This document shows, in pieces, positions 30,101-42,210 of a stretch of 64,000 nt of DNA. This DNA comes from Pyronema omphalodes (lineage: Eukaryota; Ascomycota; Pezizomycetes; Pezizales; Pyronemataceae): assembly GCA_024516155.1 (NCBI GenBank), contig JAJJXM010000015.1:496001-560000 (forward strand). Reading direction: 5' to 3'. Numbering within the stretch: the first letter of the stretch is position 1; each line of letters starts with the position of its first letter. A program made the position numbers and the translations under genes. The notes under the pieces are model-generated. The model had not been told where the DNA came from. It did no database searches and saw nothing but the letters and a program-made list of their open reading frames with translations.

Positions 30101-30876
30101 AAGAAGATTATGGGTCACACTTCGTTCTTCAAGGCTGGTGTCTGTCTAGGAAGGGTTTTGGTCTGTAGTGTCAAGACTTCTACACTTTCTTCTACTGTCA
30201 AGGTCTTGGAGCCCCAGGATACTTTGTCTAGAGGAAAGAAACAGTCTGCATACAGAAAGTTGCTGCCTCAGGGAGGACAGGAGGCTTTGAAGCCCTTCAA
30301 GGAATTCTACATTCCTACCGAATCCACTTCTATCCACTTCCTCAAGTCGAAGTTGTGTGTTGGATGTGCCAAGGGTTTCGAGGTTGTCAGTTTGGAGACT
30401 CTGGAGACTCAGTCATTATTGGATCCGGCGGATACTTCGCTCGACTTTATTCAGCGACGCGATAACCCCAACAAGCCGATGAAGCCAATTGCTATTTACA
30501 GACTCAACGGAGAGTTCTTGCTCAACTACTCGGACTTTTCATTCTTTGTCAACCGCAACGGATGGCGCGCAAGACCGGACTGGCAGATTGCATGGGAGGG
30601 TCAACCCATGGCTTTCGCTCTGTCGTATCCTTATATCTTGGCTTTCGAGCCGTCATTTATTGAGATTCGGCATATCGATACGGGTAACTTGATCACCATT
30701 ATTACGGGCAGAAATATCCGTATGCTGCACGAGTCTACAAGAGAGGTGTGTATTTCCATTAAATTGAGAGACTGATAAATGCTAACATATTACAGATTCT
30801 CTACGCTTACGAGGACGAAGCTACTGGCGACGACGTAATTGCTTCTTTGGATTTCTGGTCTCAGAACAAAACTTAG
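27108..30876 (+). CDS. ROM2: Rho1 guanine nucleotide exchange factor (Rom2 type)
   Basis: Activates Rho1 in cell-wall-integrity signalling at sites of growth. Exons 27108-29399, 29452-29818, 29868-30745 and 30796-30876 give 1,205 aa. The first 320 residues are disordered and rich in Pro, Gln and Ser. A DEP domain follows (RVADTFKARINAGDRLKNE, FHDVTYEHRLRDSMHEVYQF). Then comes the conserved TECYSPTCT, CYSIACPRRLEQQ segment, the DH domain starting VIMEAIYTERDFVKDLEYLR and containing TRLARYPLLLEAILK, a PH domain (FKGSLKRGDGGGDIQCFLFD), and a CNH domain to the end (FYIPTESTSIHFLKSKLCVG, ALSYPYILAFEPSFIEIRH). The ATG at 27108 gives MAEHHDLY and is the first one in frame. An apparent GT...AG intron at 28338-28426 is rejected because it would remove conserved sequence and shift the frame. 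Confidence 0.95.
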
Positions 30877-32104
30877 CGGAACCCTTTACTTTCATCCGTT
30901 TTCACTATATCCACACATACTTCGCCCTTACAACCTTATATATCTTTAGGATCGTTTTGTTCTCTGACTTCTTCTTTCTTGTCTCTTTTTATTTTACTGA
31001 TAAATGACTTTGGGGGTTTTGACTATCTTGTTGAGGGCTCGAAGTGGGGCGGTGGAATTTTATAATCATCACTTAAGTATTTGTCGGGAATTCACGCACC
31101 TACCTTTGTATGTTTAAGCGAAGAGCACAGTCACAGTTTGCAGTTGTATTTTCTGGGAAACCTATTTTCCATCCGTTATATCCTCCATCCCCACATACAT
31201 GCCGTTTTTCTTCTTTACGTTCTTTATTCTTGTAGTTAGCGTCCTGTCTTTTTGTTACTTATACTCTACTTGTGTGGCGGATGTAATTTTTGCTTGTTTT
31301 TTTTCCTTTTTTCCTCTTTTTTTTTCCATATCTCTTGTCGTTTTTGCGGGCGTTCTTTGTTGTGTTTATCTTGTTTTCCCAGACTTATAACTACCTCGTT
31401 CATCACAATTGCTATGATATCAGAAAGTACAAAGTATAGTTGATTGTAGGAGAATAGTCGCAAGTTTTATGTGAGATGGTTAATTACTTGGTTTAATTCT
31501 TTTTTCTTTTTCTTTTTTCTTTTTTTCTCATTCCGCTTGTTTCGCTTTCTAACTTGCTTTGATATCCCTACAGATTTTTTGTTTTGTTTTTTCGTGTGAT
31601 TTTTTGTTTCTTGTTTTTTTTTTTTTTTTTTTTGCTTAGGTTGTTATTGTTTTCCCGCGAGAAGTTGTGATATACAAGTGTGCTTTATGTGTTGCGGCGA
31701 GATATTGTGAAGAAAAAAAATCATCATTCAGAGGCTGAAATTTAAACTAGTTCTAAATAAGAATCTGAAAAAGTTACCATGTACATGTAGTCTATGGTGC
31801 AGCATATATCTTTGATTTTTTCTATCGTAGTCGAGAACTTTGACATAAAGTGAGTGATGAATGATCAAACCCTTTCCACAGCCTCGAGCAAACCTCCCGT
31901 GACCCGAGAGCGCGCTTCTACATGTGTATGTATGGCGAATGCACCATACCCCCCCCCCCCCCCCTCCCCTTCCCCCACAGTCCCGTGACAACGCTAGCAT
32001 CTCACAATCCCGCAACCCACAAAATTTCCACAGAGCCGCAACACCTCACGTCTCGACACGAAAGCCATTGGCTGCAGCGACAAAGAAAAGGGAACGTCAC
32101 GAAA
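30877..32104. other. Interval between ROM2 and next gene
   Basis: T-rich DNA with several long T runs (for example 31612-31634) and a poly-C tract at about 31950-31965. It should contain the ROM2 terminator region and the next promoter. No gene is visible. Confidence 0.55.
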
Positions 32105-33468
32105 ATGTCGCTTTCTATGTTCCGCGCCTCCGTCCTTAAACGGGGTTTCTCCGTTTCTGCCACTTCGCTGAAGTCGGCTGCTTTGGGTTCGTTTCTTACT
32201 TTCTAACCTTCTGAACTTTGCAACTTCTCGAATTCGTAACTTCGCAACTTCGCATCTCCGGATATCCTCCCCCCTCTCTCCCTCTTAGGGATCTCAACAC
32301 TCCCCCCTAGCCTTGTCTTGAAGCTTTAAGCTTCGCCTTCAATTCCCGCTATTCTCACAATGCTACAAAAACCCCAACTAACAATGCCATCTTCTAACCA
32401 GGACCTCTCCCGACCTTCGAGCCCACCAGCAACCCGGACCTCGACGCCAGTCTCTCGGAGATCCGCACAAAGCTCTTCATTCCCTCCCGGATGTCCCCGT
32501 CGCACCAAGCGCTCCAACTCCGCGCCAAAAACCACCGCCTCCTAGAAACCGAGCCTGTAGAAGTCGAAGTCGCCGGCGAGATTGTTCCTCTAGTTCCTCT
32601 TAAGCACGCACACACCATCCCGACCAGTTCCTACACGCAAGCGATATCACAGATCAAGACACCTGCCGACTGTGATGTCATCCCTGGATTAATCAAGGGA
32701 TTCGCTCAGGCGGGAAGAAAACTTAGGGTCGGACAATTGGAGAAAACTGCTAGGGTTATTGTCTTTAATGGAAGAACGGATTTGATCCATGAACTGGTCG
32801 GAGTGGCGGGTGAAACTTCGGGGTGGAAGTTTAATCTGCAGATCGCAAGGGAGTTTATGAGAGGTGCTAAGGTCCATAATCTTGCGGCTACGAATAAGAA
32901 ACAGGCTCTTAAGGCTGTCAAGATTGTGGAAAAACTTATGTGGGCGTTTGGAAGAAATAATAAGGTTGCGGTTATGAGATCTACTCTTCAGAATGATCCT
33001 ATTGTTAATGGATTGGCGTTATCCATTAACACTAGCACTGCCATTCGCTTCTATGATGGAAAAGATCATGCCGGTCAGGTTGCCGCTGTGTTGAAGAAGC
33101 TTCAGAAACATTGGGAGAGAGCTGAGGGTTTCTTGGAGAAGGATCTCACGGAAATGGAACCAAAGGAACGCGCTATCTACGCTGGAAAAAACCTTAGGGA
33201 TTGGTTGCCGGTTTTGGAGGGTCTCTTCCAGGCTAGAGATATCCTCAGAGGAACCGAACATATCTCTTGGATCGAGGAGAAATCTGCTGTCGTTAACGAC
33301 AAGGTCGTCGAGTGGAAGGCTATCGTTGAAGAGGCTGGATTGAAACCTGTTGGTTACCACTCTTACAAGAGAGTTGCGGAGGAGTTGAAGGCAAGACTTG
33401 AGGAGGAGCAGGTTTGCGATGAGACTGCTGAGGAGGAGGAGGAGGGTGAGGGAGAGAAGAAGGAGTAA
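32105..33468 (+). CDS. Predicted mitochondrial protein, function not recognised
   Basis: Two exons, 32105-32186 and 32402-33468, give 382 aa. Exon 1 encodes an N-terminus rich in Ser, Arg and Lys without acidic residues (MSLSMFRASVLKRGFSVSA), a good candidate mitochondrial presequence. Exon 2 continues in frame with GPLPTFEPTSNPDLDASLSE and IRTKLFIPSRMSPSHQAL, then a largely helical body (FNLQIAREFMRGAKVHNLAA, ALKAVKIVEKLMWAFGRNN, NLRDWLPVLEGLFQARDIL) and a Glu-rich tail. The FxPxxxxPxLD / KLFIPSxMSPSHQ start recalls fungal mitochondrial ribosomal proteins of the mL50 type, but the rest does not match what I know of that family. The donor GTTCGT is weak; the 215-nt intron is supported by the frame and the upstream presequence. 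Confidence 0.72.
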
Positions 33469-34416
33469 CCGGTTTTCTTTTTTCTTAGTATGAATGAGGA
33501 TATGAGAAAATAGATAGGAGGTTGTAAGGGGGGTTTTTTGATTTTTCAGTTGTAGATAAGTTGTGGGTATAAATTTATGTGAAGATTAGGGCGTCTGGTT
33601 TTCGGCTGTAGAATAGCTGAGTTGTATATTACAAGATGGGGATGGAGAAAAAGAAAACAATGCATCACAAATACATACCTCTAACTACTCTTTCATATCA
33701 CATGTGCACTCTAAACACGATCATTTATTTACCTGGACTCACTTTGGATTCGGGTTCTGGTTATTAAGATTTGATTCATTCTCATCCCCCCAGGAACACC
33801 TAGACATCTACAGGCTACAAACTATGGACTACAAACTCCCTTTTATGCAAGAAAGCATCAACACATAACCCCCACAAATTAATACGGAGTAAACTGGTAT
33901 AATTTGGAGAAACAAACTCGGCATAGCTTTCACAATTGAACAGGCAAGTAAAACAAGTTAAGCAGAAAAGGCAGGCAGGTAAGCAGGCAGCAGAAGAAGA
34001 AACACACAACACAAGAGGCGATGAAAAAGCTTGAGCTATGGTGTACGTACGCTTTTTGGAAGGGCAGCATTAGATAAAACGGTAAGGTAGCACATCAAAA
34101 GAAAAAAAAACAGGGAAATAAGAGAGGTATAAAGTCGGAAAAAAAAAAGAAAAAAAGCGATGTCCAAGAAGGGAGGCAAAAAAATGAAACAACAGAAAAA
34201 ACGAAATAAACGAGAAGTTCCCGCTAGAAGAGGTGCGTCTGATGCCTTCTCTGCTCTCCCTCCCATCTCCCCGACACAAACACACATTTGGTATAAGTTT
34301 CCTTCCCGCGCCTCCCTCCTCAAATGGATATCAAACAACAAAATTACAAGACATCGGCATGCTCCCTTCAGCACTCCCATGCGTAATCAACCTTCCCCAA
34401 CGAAGCTTTTCACTAA
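33469..34416. other. Interval between convergent genes
   Basis: This holds the 3' flanks of the mitochondrial-protein gene (plus) and the septin gene (minus). AT-rich, with a short gca/ggcagg repeat near 33965-33995. No gene is supported. Confidence 0.5.
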
Positions 34417-36044
34417 CTATGCATGGTCTCCGTTCTGTCCCAAATCGGGGTGGTTGGCGCTCGCTTCGCGGGTCATCCTTGCCTCACTGCATGCAAGTTA
34501 GCTTAGCTCCAAGTTTATGGGATGCAGGAACAACATACATCTCCTTGAGCTGAGATTCGCGGGCGAGAAGCTCTTGTCGCTTCTCGTTAATCTCACGCTG
34601 TACCTTCACCTCGATCTCTCTGAGCTTCTCCTCCTCACGTCTGAGCTGCTCCTCCTTCAGTCTGACGGACTGAGAAGCAAGGTCCTCGGGGTTCATGGAG
34701 CTACCACTGGAGTAAGTATTAGCGTTGAAAAACAATGGGGAACTGGTTAACATACGCAGCACTGCCACCCTCCACGGACTTGGACAACTTCTCTGTTCTG
34801 TAGTTCTCGTACAAGAAGTCGTGAGTGATCTCCTTGAGGTCTGCGAGGTGAGAGTGCAACAACGCCGACCGGATCGCAAGGAAGTCGGAGTGTCTAGGGT
34901 TCTCAACCTCGACAATTCCCCAAGGGTACTGTCTAGCGCGGACTTTACGTCCGCCAATCTCAACGGTCTCCTCACTTCCAACAATGGCGAAGGGCATAAG
35001 CGAGCGCAGCTCAGCGTTCTCCTCCACGGTGTCCTCGTCGTCCTCCTCAATGTCGTAGGGGAAGTTGTAGACGGGGATACGGTAGTGCTCGATATCCTCC
35101 ATAACCAACTTCTTTGACTCGGCAAGCTCCGCAGGGGTGAGGGAGTCGGCCTTTCCAATGACGGGGATAACGTTCACACGGGGCGATAGACGCTTCATCA
35201 ATTCAATGTCGAGCTCACGGAGTCTGTAATACTCCATTAGCAAAGTTGCACTTGCGACAGGGGAGGTGTAACTGCATACCCATGACCGGTAGGGGTGATA
35301 AAGTAGAGGAGAGCGTGGACACGGTTGTCACGGAATCGGGGGTTACGCTTGATACGGGACTCCTCAGCGAGAATATCATCGTACTGACGCTCGAGGTATC
35401 CAGAGATCTCGCCGAAACTGTAAGAAGATGTTAGCTATGGAGTCAAGAAACATTCTGAGCTAAGCTACGTACCTTGCCTCGTTATCGATCTGGTCACCGA
35501 AACCAGGGGTATCGACGATAGTCAAGGAAATGCGAGTTCCCTCCTCGTCAAGCTCTAAATAATAAGATCGTCAGGAACACGTAAAGAAGGGTATTCTGAG
35601 GTAAATTTGCTGACATACCGACAGTGATGGGCTTAATTCTAACACCCTCCTCAACGTGTGCGTTCTCGGCGTCATCGGCATCCTTGCTCTGCAGGACCTG
35701 CTTTCCGCAGAGAGTGTTGACGAAGGTAGTACGACCTGCAATAATAATGTGTTGTTAGCATGTGAAGTTCCTGGGAGAGTGGAGAGGGGAGTTTCGTCGG
35801 TCGGAAGCTCGAAACTCGGGGAGTAGCAACAACTTACCAGTTCCTGAAGCACCGCAGACCATCAGGCAGAACTGGATGCCCTTCTTCATCTGCTTCTTGC
35901 GGCGAACCTTTGAGAGCGAAACTATGGTCAGCATTGTCTATCCCATCTTCTATCCCCAGCTTCGTCTGTCTGGATTGGTTCGGGACCGGGAAGACAACGA
36001 ACTGCGGATAAGCCTGTCGCACGTACTGGATGCATTCCGGACAT
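34417..36044 (-). CDS. CDC11: Septin of the Cdc11/AspA group
   Basis: GTP-binding cytoskeletal protein that assembles into septin filaments at septa and sites of polarity. Eight exons: 36044-36027, 35907-35838, 35735-35619, 35554-35473, 35417-35280, 35223-34756, 34706-34539 and 34486-34417, giving 376 aa. The first exon codes only six residues (MSGMHP). A polybasic stretch VRRKKQMKKG precedes the P-loop GASGTGRTTFVNTLCG; Arg replaces the usual Lys, as in yeast Cdc11. Further motifs: VDTPGFGDQIDNE (G3), GKADSLTPAE (G4) and RARQYPWGIVEVEN (septin unique element). The C-terminal coiled coil runs from LKEEQLRREEEKLREIEVKV to RQELLARESQLKEIEARM. The last intron (donor GTATGT at 34538, acceptor before 34486) replaces an out-of-family tail by the conserved IEARM. 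Confidence 0.94.
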
Positions 36045-37166
36045 GGTTGCTGTTGTTTATTTGGTGAAGCCTCGAGGAAATGTGTGTTTATTGTAAAGCG
36101 AGCGACTGTGTCCGACCGAGATGGTGGTGTATCGGAATGGATGGGGGTTTGGCAGGAGTGGGTGGATGACGGACGAGAAAGGGGGAGGAAGGATTGAGAG
36201 CGAAGCGAGAAACGCGTGCAGGTGGTAGGTTGTTAGGTCGACGGGGGTCCCTGTAAGTAGGGTCGGGAATTAGGCCTAAGAAAAATAGGTGTAATACGGA
36301 GACAGTTATATGTCTGTCTACAGCTAAGGGACCGACAAGAAGAGAAGAGTGAAATTGGACACAGCGAAAAAGGAAGGGAAGGTGCGAGACGGGAATTTGG
36401 ACAGAGAGGGGGGTGGGCGGGAGTGTTTTGGGGGGAACTGGGAGATGAGCCAGTGAGAAACGGGGGAGGGGGGGGTGTAGCAGAGAGCAGAGAGCAGAGA
36501 GCAGAATTGAAGCCCTTTCTGAGTTTGGAAATAGTCAGGAAGGCTTGAGCTTGAATCCCGTGTAGGAAAGGTGCGAGTGAGAGTTTCCCTTCTCCGACGA
36601 CTCCCTGGATTCGATGGTCTTTGTGTCTTTTTTTTCCCGCCAGGACGAACGGGGTGTTGTCGCAGAAACCCCTATTTCCCCAATTTCTTGGCAAACGAGC
36701 TTTAATTTGGACGCGGCCAGTAAATTGATTTGTGGTTCAGTGAAATTCGATCACCGTCACTTATTTTGAGGGGGGGGGGGGAAGGGATTGGGGGGGAGGG
36801 AGGAGGGGGTGTCCGTGAGCGGGCATTGCGGTGAGAGAGGGAGATTTGGTGAATTAGATGCATCAAATGCATCAATTCTATCTCGACAAAAGCTTGCTTA
36901 CCTCATCCAGGAGCTTCTTGCTTACTCACAAGGTGTCTGGACTCTGCTGGGGGCAGCTGAGGTGCAGCTCCAACTCGCCCGCAGCTTCTGGCCGCCAGGT
37001 ACCTGTTTCCATGCATAACCCCTAGAAGCCCGTCTCCGCTGCCGGGTAATGGCGCGCCAGACTATCGTTTCAAGCTAAGGTAATTAGAGCTTTGCTGGTG
37101 CTGTGCTGTGATGTCGATGTTTGCCATCCTCCGAACCCTAAACACCAAAACTCAACGCCAAACTCG
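36045..37166. promoter_or_regulatory. Divergent upstream interval of CDC11 and IST3
   Basis: A 1.1-kb region with G-rich and purine-rich blocks, including a poly-G run at about 36770-36781 and an agagagcag repeat near 36482-36500. It must contain both promoters. No site can be named and no gene is visible. Confidence 0.5.
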
Positions 37167-38350
37167 ATGAACAACATTCGCGAAATTGAGCGTCTGAACC
37201 AACGCGAGTTAGATGCAGCAGTAGTGAGTACCTCCTCCTCCTCCTCCTCCTCCTTTTCCACAAATACAATCCCAGTGCACTAACCCATACCCACCAGCCA
37301 ATCTCAGCATCATGGCATAATGACTGGAACGACACGGCCTATATATACATTGGCGGATTGCCCTACGAGCTCAGCGAGGGAGACATCATCACCATTTTTT
37401 CCCAATATGGAGAGCCCGTGCACTGCAACCTGATACGCGACAAAGACACGGGAAAATCCAAAGGATTCGCGTTTCTCAAATACGAAGACCAACGTAGCAC
37501 AACACTTGCCGTGGACAACCTAGGTGGTTCCGTGATCCTTGGAAGAACCATTCGTGTTGACCACACGCGATACAAACCGAAGGAGGGTGATGGTGCTGAA
37601 GAAGGCGCGATCGGACCCAAAGGAGATGCCGAGGACGATGCAGATGACCGGGGTAGTAAGCGGAGGAGGAAGAGTGAAAGTGTGGAGCGTTCACCGACAC
37701 CGGAGCTTCTACCAGAAGAACTCGAGCTCCAGAAATTAATTCTCGAGCACGATGAAGAAGACCCAATGAAAGATTGGCTTGTGCGTGAGAAAAAGAAGGA
37801 GGTAGAAGAGGCTCGAAAGAAGAAGGAACTGGCTATCACGAAATCAAAAAGTCGTGATGACAAGAGCAAGTCAAAGCATAGATCTCACAGGCATCGCAGC
37901 AAATCGAGGGATCGCCGGAGAAAAGATGATCGTTCGAGGGACGAGCGCAAGGATGGAAGAGATCGTAGCAGATCCAGGGAGCGTGGAGACCGAGAAAATC
38001 GGAGACGAGATGCCGACAAAGATCGCAGTAGATCAAGGCGAAGGGATGATAAGAGTGAGAGAGACCGTCGGTCGAGAGACGATGACAAGGAAAGAGATCG
38101 TGACAGATCAAGAGAGCGTCGGGACCGTGACCGAAAACCAAGGGATGATGGTAAAGAGAGGAAGGATAGGGATGGACCTCGAAAAGATGATGCCGCCGAC
38201 AAGCCCGACCGACGTGAAAGGGATAGCCGTCGACGGGATGGTAGTGTCGAGAGAGACCGTCGGAAGGATGACGACCGCCGTCCAAGAGATGATGACAGAG
38301 AAAGACGGCGTGATCACAGTGCTGACAGATCTGAAAGACGTCGGAGATAA
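37167..38350 (+). CDS. IST3: RRM splicing factor Ist3/Snu17 (RBMX2 family)
   Basis: Subunit of the RES complex (with Bud13 and Pml1) that acts in the spliceosome around the first step. Exons 37167-37223 and 37298-38350 give 369 aa. Exon 1 encodes [15 protein letters not shown], the characteristic N-terminal helix; exon 2 begins [20 protein letters not shown]. The RRM spans about residues 32-110 with RNP2 IYIGGL and RNP1 [10 protein letters not shown]. After [13 protein letters not shown] come the acidic linker and the PEELELQKL segment with [18 protein letters not shown]. The last 190 residues are an Arg/Asp/Ser-rich tail ([12 protein letters not shown] type), much longer than in yeast and typical of filamentous fungi. 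It ends 182 bp from the convergent NBP35 stop. Confidence 0.93.
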
Positions 38351-38531
38351 ATGTAACCAAAACCGTGTCCATAGACTAATATTTAACACAGCTCGTAGCT
38401 CTCGAAACATTATATTCATCTTTTCCCTTGATATAAAGACCCTAACGCCCGTTGAAACGCCAACAAATGCCAAAACAAGCTCTATATACACTCCAAATCA
38501 TCTGTTTTCTAGCTTTCCATCCACCATAAGC

Positions 38532-39578
38532 TTACTCCTCATACTCCTCCTTCATCTCCATTCCAATCTGCTCTCGAAGTCCGCGGATGATGCCCATAAG
38601 TCCATCACACGCCGGTGACTCGGGGTACGCATCAAAGAAGCTCTCTCCGTAGTCACAAGAAACACCAATTCTGGGGTCCAATGGCACAGCACCCAAGAAT
38701 GGTATACCCATTTCTTCAGCAAGCTTCTTAGCACCTCCAGTAGTAGCATGAAAGATCTGTGACTCTCCCTATAAAAACCATTAGCATCATTCTCTTTCCC
38801 ATCCTCAATCCAGACTATCACTTACCTCGCAATTCGGGCACACAAAGCCACTCATATTCTCCACAATTCCCAGCACCTTAATCCCCGCCTTCCTACAGAA
38901 CCCAATCTCCTTCCTAACATCCAGCAAAGAAACCTCCTGGGGCGTAGTAACCAACACCGCACCATCCACCCCAGAATCCTTCAAATAAGTATTAACACTC
39001 AAATGCTCATCACTAGTTCCCGGTGGAGTGTCAACCAACAACACATCCAACGCACCCCAATCCACATCCCTCAAAAACTGTTTAATAATCCCATTCTTCT
39101 TTGGACCTCTCCAAATCACCGCCTCATCCCCCTCGGGTAATAAGAACTGGATGCTCATAACCGCCAAATTATCCGCAACATAAACCGGTGTCCAACCGGA
39201 AGCCGAAGTATGAATACTTTCCTCATTCGCCCCCATCATTCTAGGAATAGATGGTCCACAGATATCAACATCCATAACCCCAACTTGCGTATCAGAAGCC
39301 TGAGCAAATGCCCACGCCAACATCGAGGTGAAAGTGGATTTTCCTACCCCGCCTTTGCCGGAGAGAATTAGGAGCTTGTGGGAGATGTTGGACATTCGGG
39401 CTGTAATCGCCGGGAGGTCGGGATCGGGACCTTTCGGTGCGGAGGCGCAGATCGATTGGTTGGGACAGCCGGCGCAGGCATCGGCTTGTCCTGCCGACTG
39501 GGATTCTGGACCTGGGCAGTGCTCGGGTTCGGGGGCTTTGAGCGCGGGTGTTGCGCTGACGTCGGGAACTATGAGCAT
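38532..39578 (-). CDS. NBP35: Cytosolic Fe-S cluster assembly ATPase Nbp35
   Basis: P-loop scaffold that, with Cfd1, builds 4Fe-4S clusters for cytosolic and nuclear proteins. Exons 39578-38826 and 38768-38532 give 329 aa. The N-terminal cluster motif is complete: EHCPGPES...[12 protein letters not shown], with Cys spacing C-X13-C-X2-C-X5-C. The deviant Walker A is [10 protein letters not shown], followed by [30 protein letters not shown] and the C-terminal pair [16 protein letters not shown], whose CX2C bridges the dimer cluster. The intron falls right after CPNCE; the exon 2 start GESQIF restores the family sequence. The end, [14 protein letters not shown], matches family length. Confidence 0.96.
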
Positions 39579-40052
39579 GGTTTTTTGTGTTGTGGTTGGT
39601 TAGAGGCGAGCTTCGCGGGTGTGGTGGGGGTTATGGGTGTGGTGAAGATATAGGTTAAGTTAAGTTGTAGTGGTAGTTGTAGTTGTAGTTGTATTTATCA
39701 AGGCGGTAGATATTCGTGAGTTTTTTGTTGTTGTGGTTGAAGTTTCCGAGGGATTTGGAAAGAAAGGAAGGAAAGATGCATTGAAGAAGAGCTTGCGGTG
39801 GCGGGGTTCTTTGGCGGGGCGTCACGACATTTTGGATTGATAAGCTTTAGCGCCAAGACGGATGATGCTTGGAAACTCAGCGCTGGAAAAGAAGGTGCTT
39901 ATAGAAATTGGTTTAAGCTGTTTAGGTAATCATTTTTGAGCTTTTTTATGCACCTATGTAAATCCATAATTGTCGGAGCACTGCTGTTGGTTGTGGTGGG
40001 GGACCATCAGTACTGGTTTCATGGGGCGTCACTCGTAATGGTGCTAAAATTT
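39579..40052. other. Upstream region of NBP35
   Basis: This includes a tagttg/ttgtag repeat near 39663-39695 and otherwise unremarkable DNA. It should contain the NBP35 promoter. No gene is visible. Confidence 0.45.
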
Positions 40053-40140
40053 GAGATTTTATTCATCCACAACGTAAAAAATGTCCCGCGTGGTCCTTTC
40101 AAGTCGGAGTCAGTGTATGATTGAATGAATTAAAACATTT
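40053..40140 (+). repeat. LINE 3'-tail-like fragment, plus orientation
   Basis: The stretch from about 40083 to 40125 (cccgcgtggtcctttcaag ... gtgtatgatt) resembles the 3' UTR end of the LINE at 8.9 kb (cccgcataggccttagagg ... gtgtatgatt), followed by an A/T-rich tail. It is diverged and short. Confidence 0.45.
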
Positions 40141-40730
40141 AAATACAGAATGTTGATAAGTTATCGGTAAGCTATTGATGATAGGAAATGTTGTTGGCTA
40201 TCTGGAAGTTTAGAAATAGTTGGTATCAGTAATGTTTTATAGAGTAACTTGCAGGGAGTGGGCAGTGAACAGGGAGTTCTTGAAGGCGTTCTAGAGTCAA
40301 AAGTAGTAATCTCTCATGCTCTCATACTTTATGCTTCAGTAAGTACTGCGTGTTAAAACGTTGAGTGCTGCAGCTTGATATATCCACCAGCAAATCTCAA
40401 CACATACAGCGTACACCAACCTCGGGTGGCGTGTAAAGTTAAACTTCGCACTTTTTCAAGATTTTGATGTGAGAGGCTGAGGGTTATGAAAGGAAGAGGG
40501 AAAACAGGTAAAAGAAATATCTATCCGAGGAAACAAGATAAAAAACAGAAATAAAAAATTCGGCCTTAAAGGGGAAAAGAAGCCTTTATCCTAGGATTAA
40601 TCATAAGAGATCACTCGGTATTTGAGGAATTGTGTTCCAATTTTTTTTCGCTACTTATGGAAACGATGATATGATCACGGTTTCTTTTGTCCCGAATAGG
40701 TCTTGGAGAAATTGGGTATTTATTTATTGA
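40141..40730. other. Interval between two LINE-tail-like fragments
   Basis: AT-rich DNA of 590 bp; no ORF of note and no recognisable feature. The A/T-rich tails of the two flanking fragments face each other across it. Confidence 0.4.
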
Positions 40731-40800
40731 GTCATACGCTGACCGAGGCCTAAATGGCCCATGCAGGACTAGGTTTTGTTCAGCTATATATAGAGGCATC
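40731..40800 (-). repeat. LINE 3'-tail-like fragment, minus orientation
   Basis: The sequence catacgctgaccgaggcct then aaatggcccatgcaggac resembles the LINE 3' end at 8956-9000 (catacaccgttcgaggcct, ctaaggcctatgcggga). The adjacent tattta repeat corresponds to the tail. Confidence 0.5.
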
Positions 40801-41262
40801 GGCTCACTCGGTTTTATTATTATATATGTGCAATTATAAGATATTACTATATACTACCTCGACGCTCGAGTTCTTATCCTAATCTACACCAACGCATACA
40901 TTAATAGATAGGCCGCAGCATAGCCACATTCTGAACCTCAAGACGGATTATATGTATGATTTTCCTCAGTCTACATCATGTTACCTCGGTCTATTTTATT
41001 TGATTATAACAGTGACTCTTATCATACCAGCCCTGAGTGTATTAGTTACTCGTCCCATCATATAACCCTGAGTTCATTATTTTTTTTCTGATTATGCATG
41101 ACTGATGAATGGTGAACCTTAGTATCAGTATCAGTATTAGATGACCTTAGTCCTCATTGATGCCAATCAGTCATCAGTCATCAGTCATCAGTAACCCTCG
41201 TAGATCAATAATCAAAGGCCATCATTAGTAACCCTCACCAGTCTGTCATCAACGTCCGTCAT
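40801..41262. other. AT-rich gene-free DNA
   Basis: Short direct repeats such as atcagtcatcagtcatcag (about 41165-41190) occur. No gene or RNA is recognised. Confidence 0.4.
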
Positions 41263-41425
41263 CAACCCCTCAACCCCTCAACCCCTCAATCCCTCAATCC
41301 CTCAATCCCTCAATCCCTCAATCCCTCAATCCCTCAATCCCTCAATCCCTCAATCCCTCAATCCCTCAATCCCTCAATCCCTCAATCCCTCAATCCCTCA
41401 ATCCCTCAATCCCTCAATCCCTCAG
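41263..41425. repeat. 8-bp minisatellite, unit ccctcaat
   Basis: About 20 near-perfect tandem copies; the first few units read cccctcaa. It is a purely C/T/A strand with no G on the plus strand. Confidence 0.92.
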
Positions 41426-42210
41426 TACCAACTCCCAATCCAACTCCTAACTCCCGAGTATCAACTAGTACCAATTACCTGTAGCAGATACATCCAACAT
41501 ACTAAAATCTACCCCCTTTCATACCTCCATAATTTATACTTCAAACTAAACCTCAAGACATCTCCAGTCATCTCCAGTCCCCAGTTTTCGATCTCCAGTT
41601 TCCACTCTCAAGTCTCTACATGAATCATAGACTTATAGACACAGCCCAACATAGAATCACAGATTCTAGATTACAGATTACAATCCCAGCATCCATCAGC
41701 TAGCTCGTGTCGGGTGGATACGGTTTTAAATAAGGTACGGTGAGGCGGTATGAGAAGGTATGAGGCGAGTCGGTATGAGAAGATATCAGGCGAGTTATTA
41801 CGGTTTCAACCTGAAGATTGTTGCGGTTAAGTATATCAAGAATTAAACAAATATATGGCGGTATTCTTACGAACGATGAATCACGGTACTGGGTGAAGTA
41901 TGGTGCTACTGTATCATGCTGATGCTTTTGATCATTTATCGGCTGCTCATGGGATGTGGTTATAGTTGGTTTTTCCAGTTATATGGTGATGTAAACTTTC
42001 CAAATACTAGATCAAGGCGAGTTGGAACTTAGAAATTATTGGGATTCAGCTAGCCTGAAAGTTTAATGTTAAAGGTTCGAAACCTAAACGGGGATATCAG
42101 GCGGAAGGTATAAGTTTTCACAGCAAGGCGAGAGATTTGAGAAGGGTTATTTAAATTTCGGAAATTGGAAACCGGTGAAGGAGATAGATGGAAAGGCTTT
42201 GTTGCAATGT
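41426..42210. other. Gene-free DNA
   Basis: Short local repeats (cagtcatctccagt near 41570; ggcggtatgagaag near 41743-41785). Nothing else is recognised. Confidence 0.4.

Noticed and set aside
34484..34538. Septin C-terminus reading YVVPASHKLGAKLTCMQ
   Set aside because: This is read-through of the last intron (donor GTATGT, branch GCTAAC, acceptor CAG); splicing restores the conserved IEARM end.
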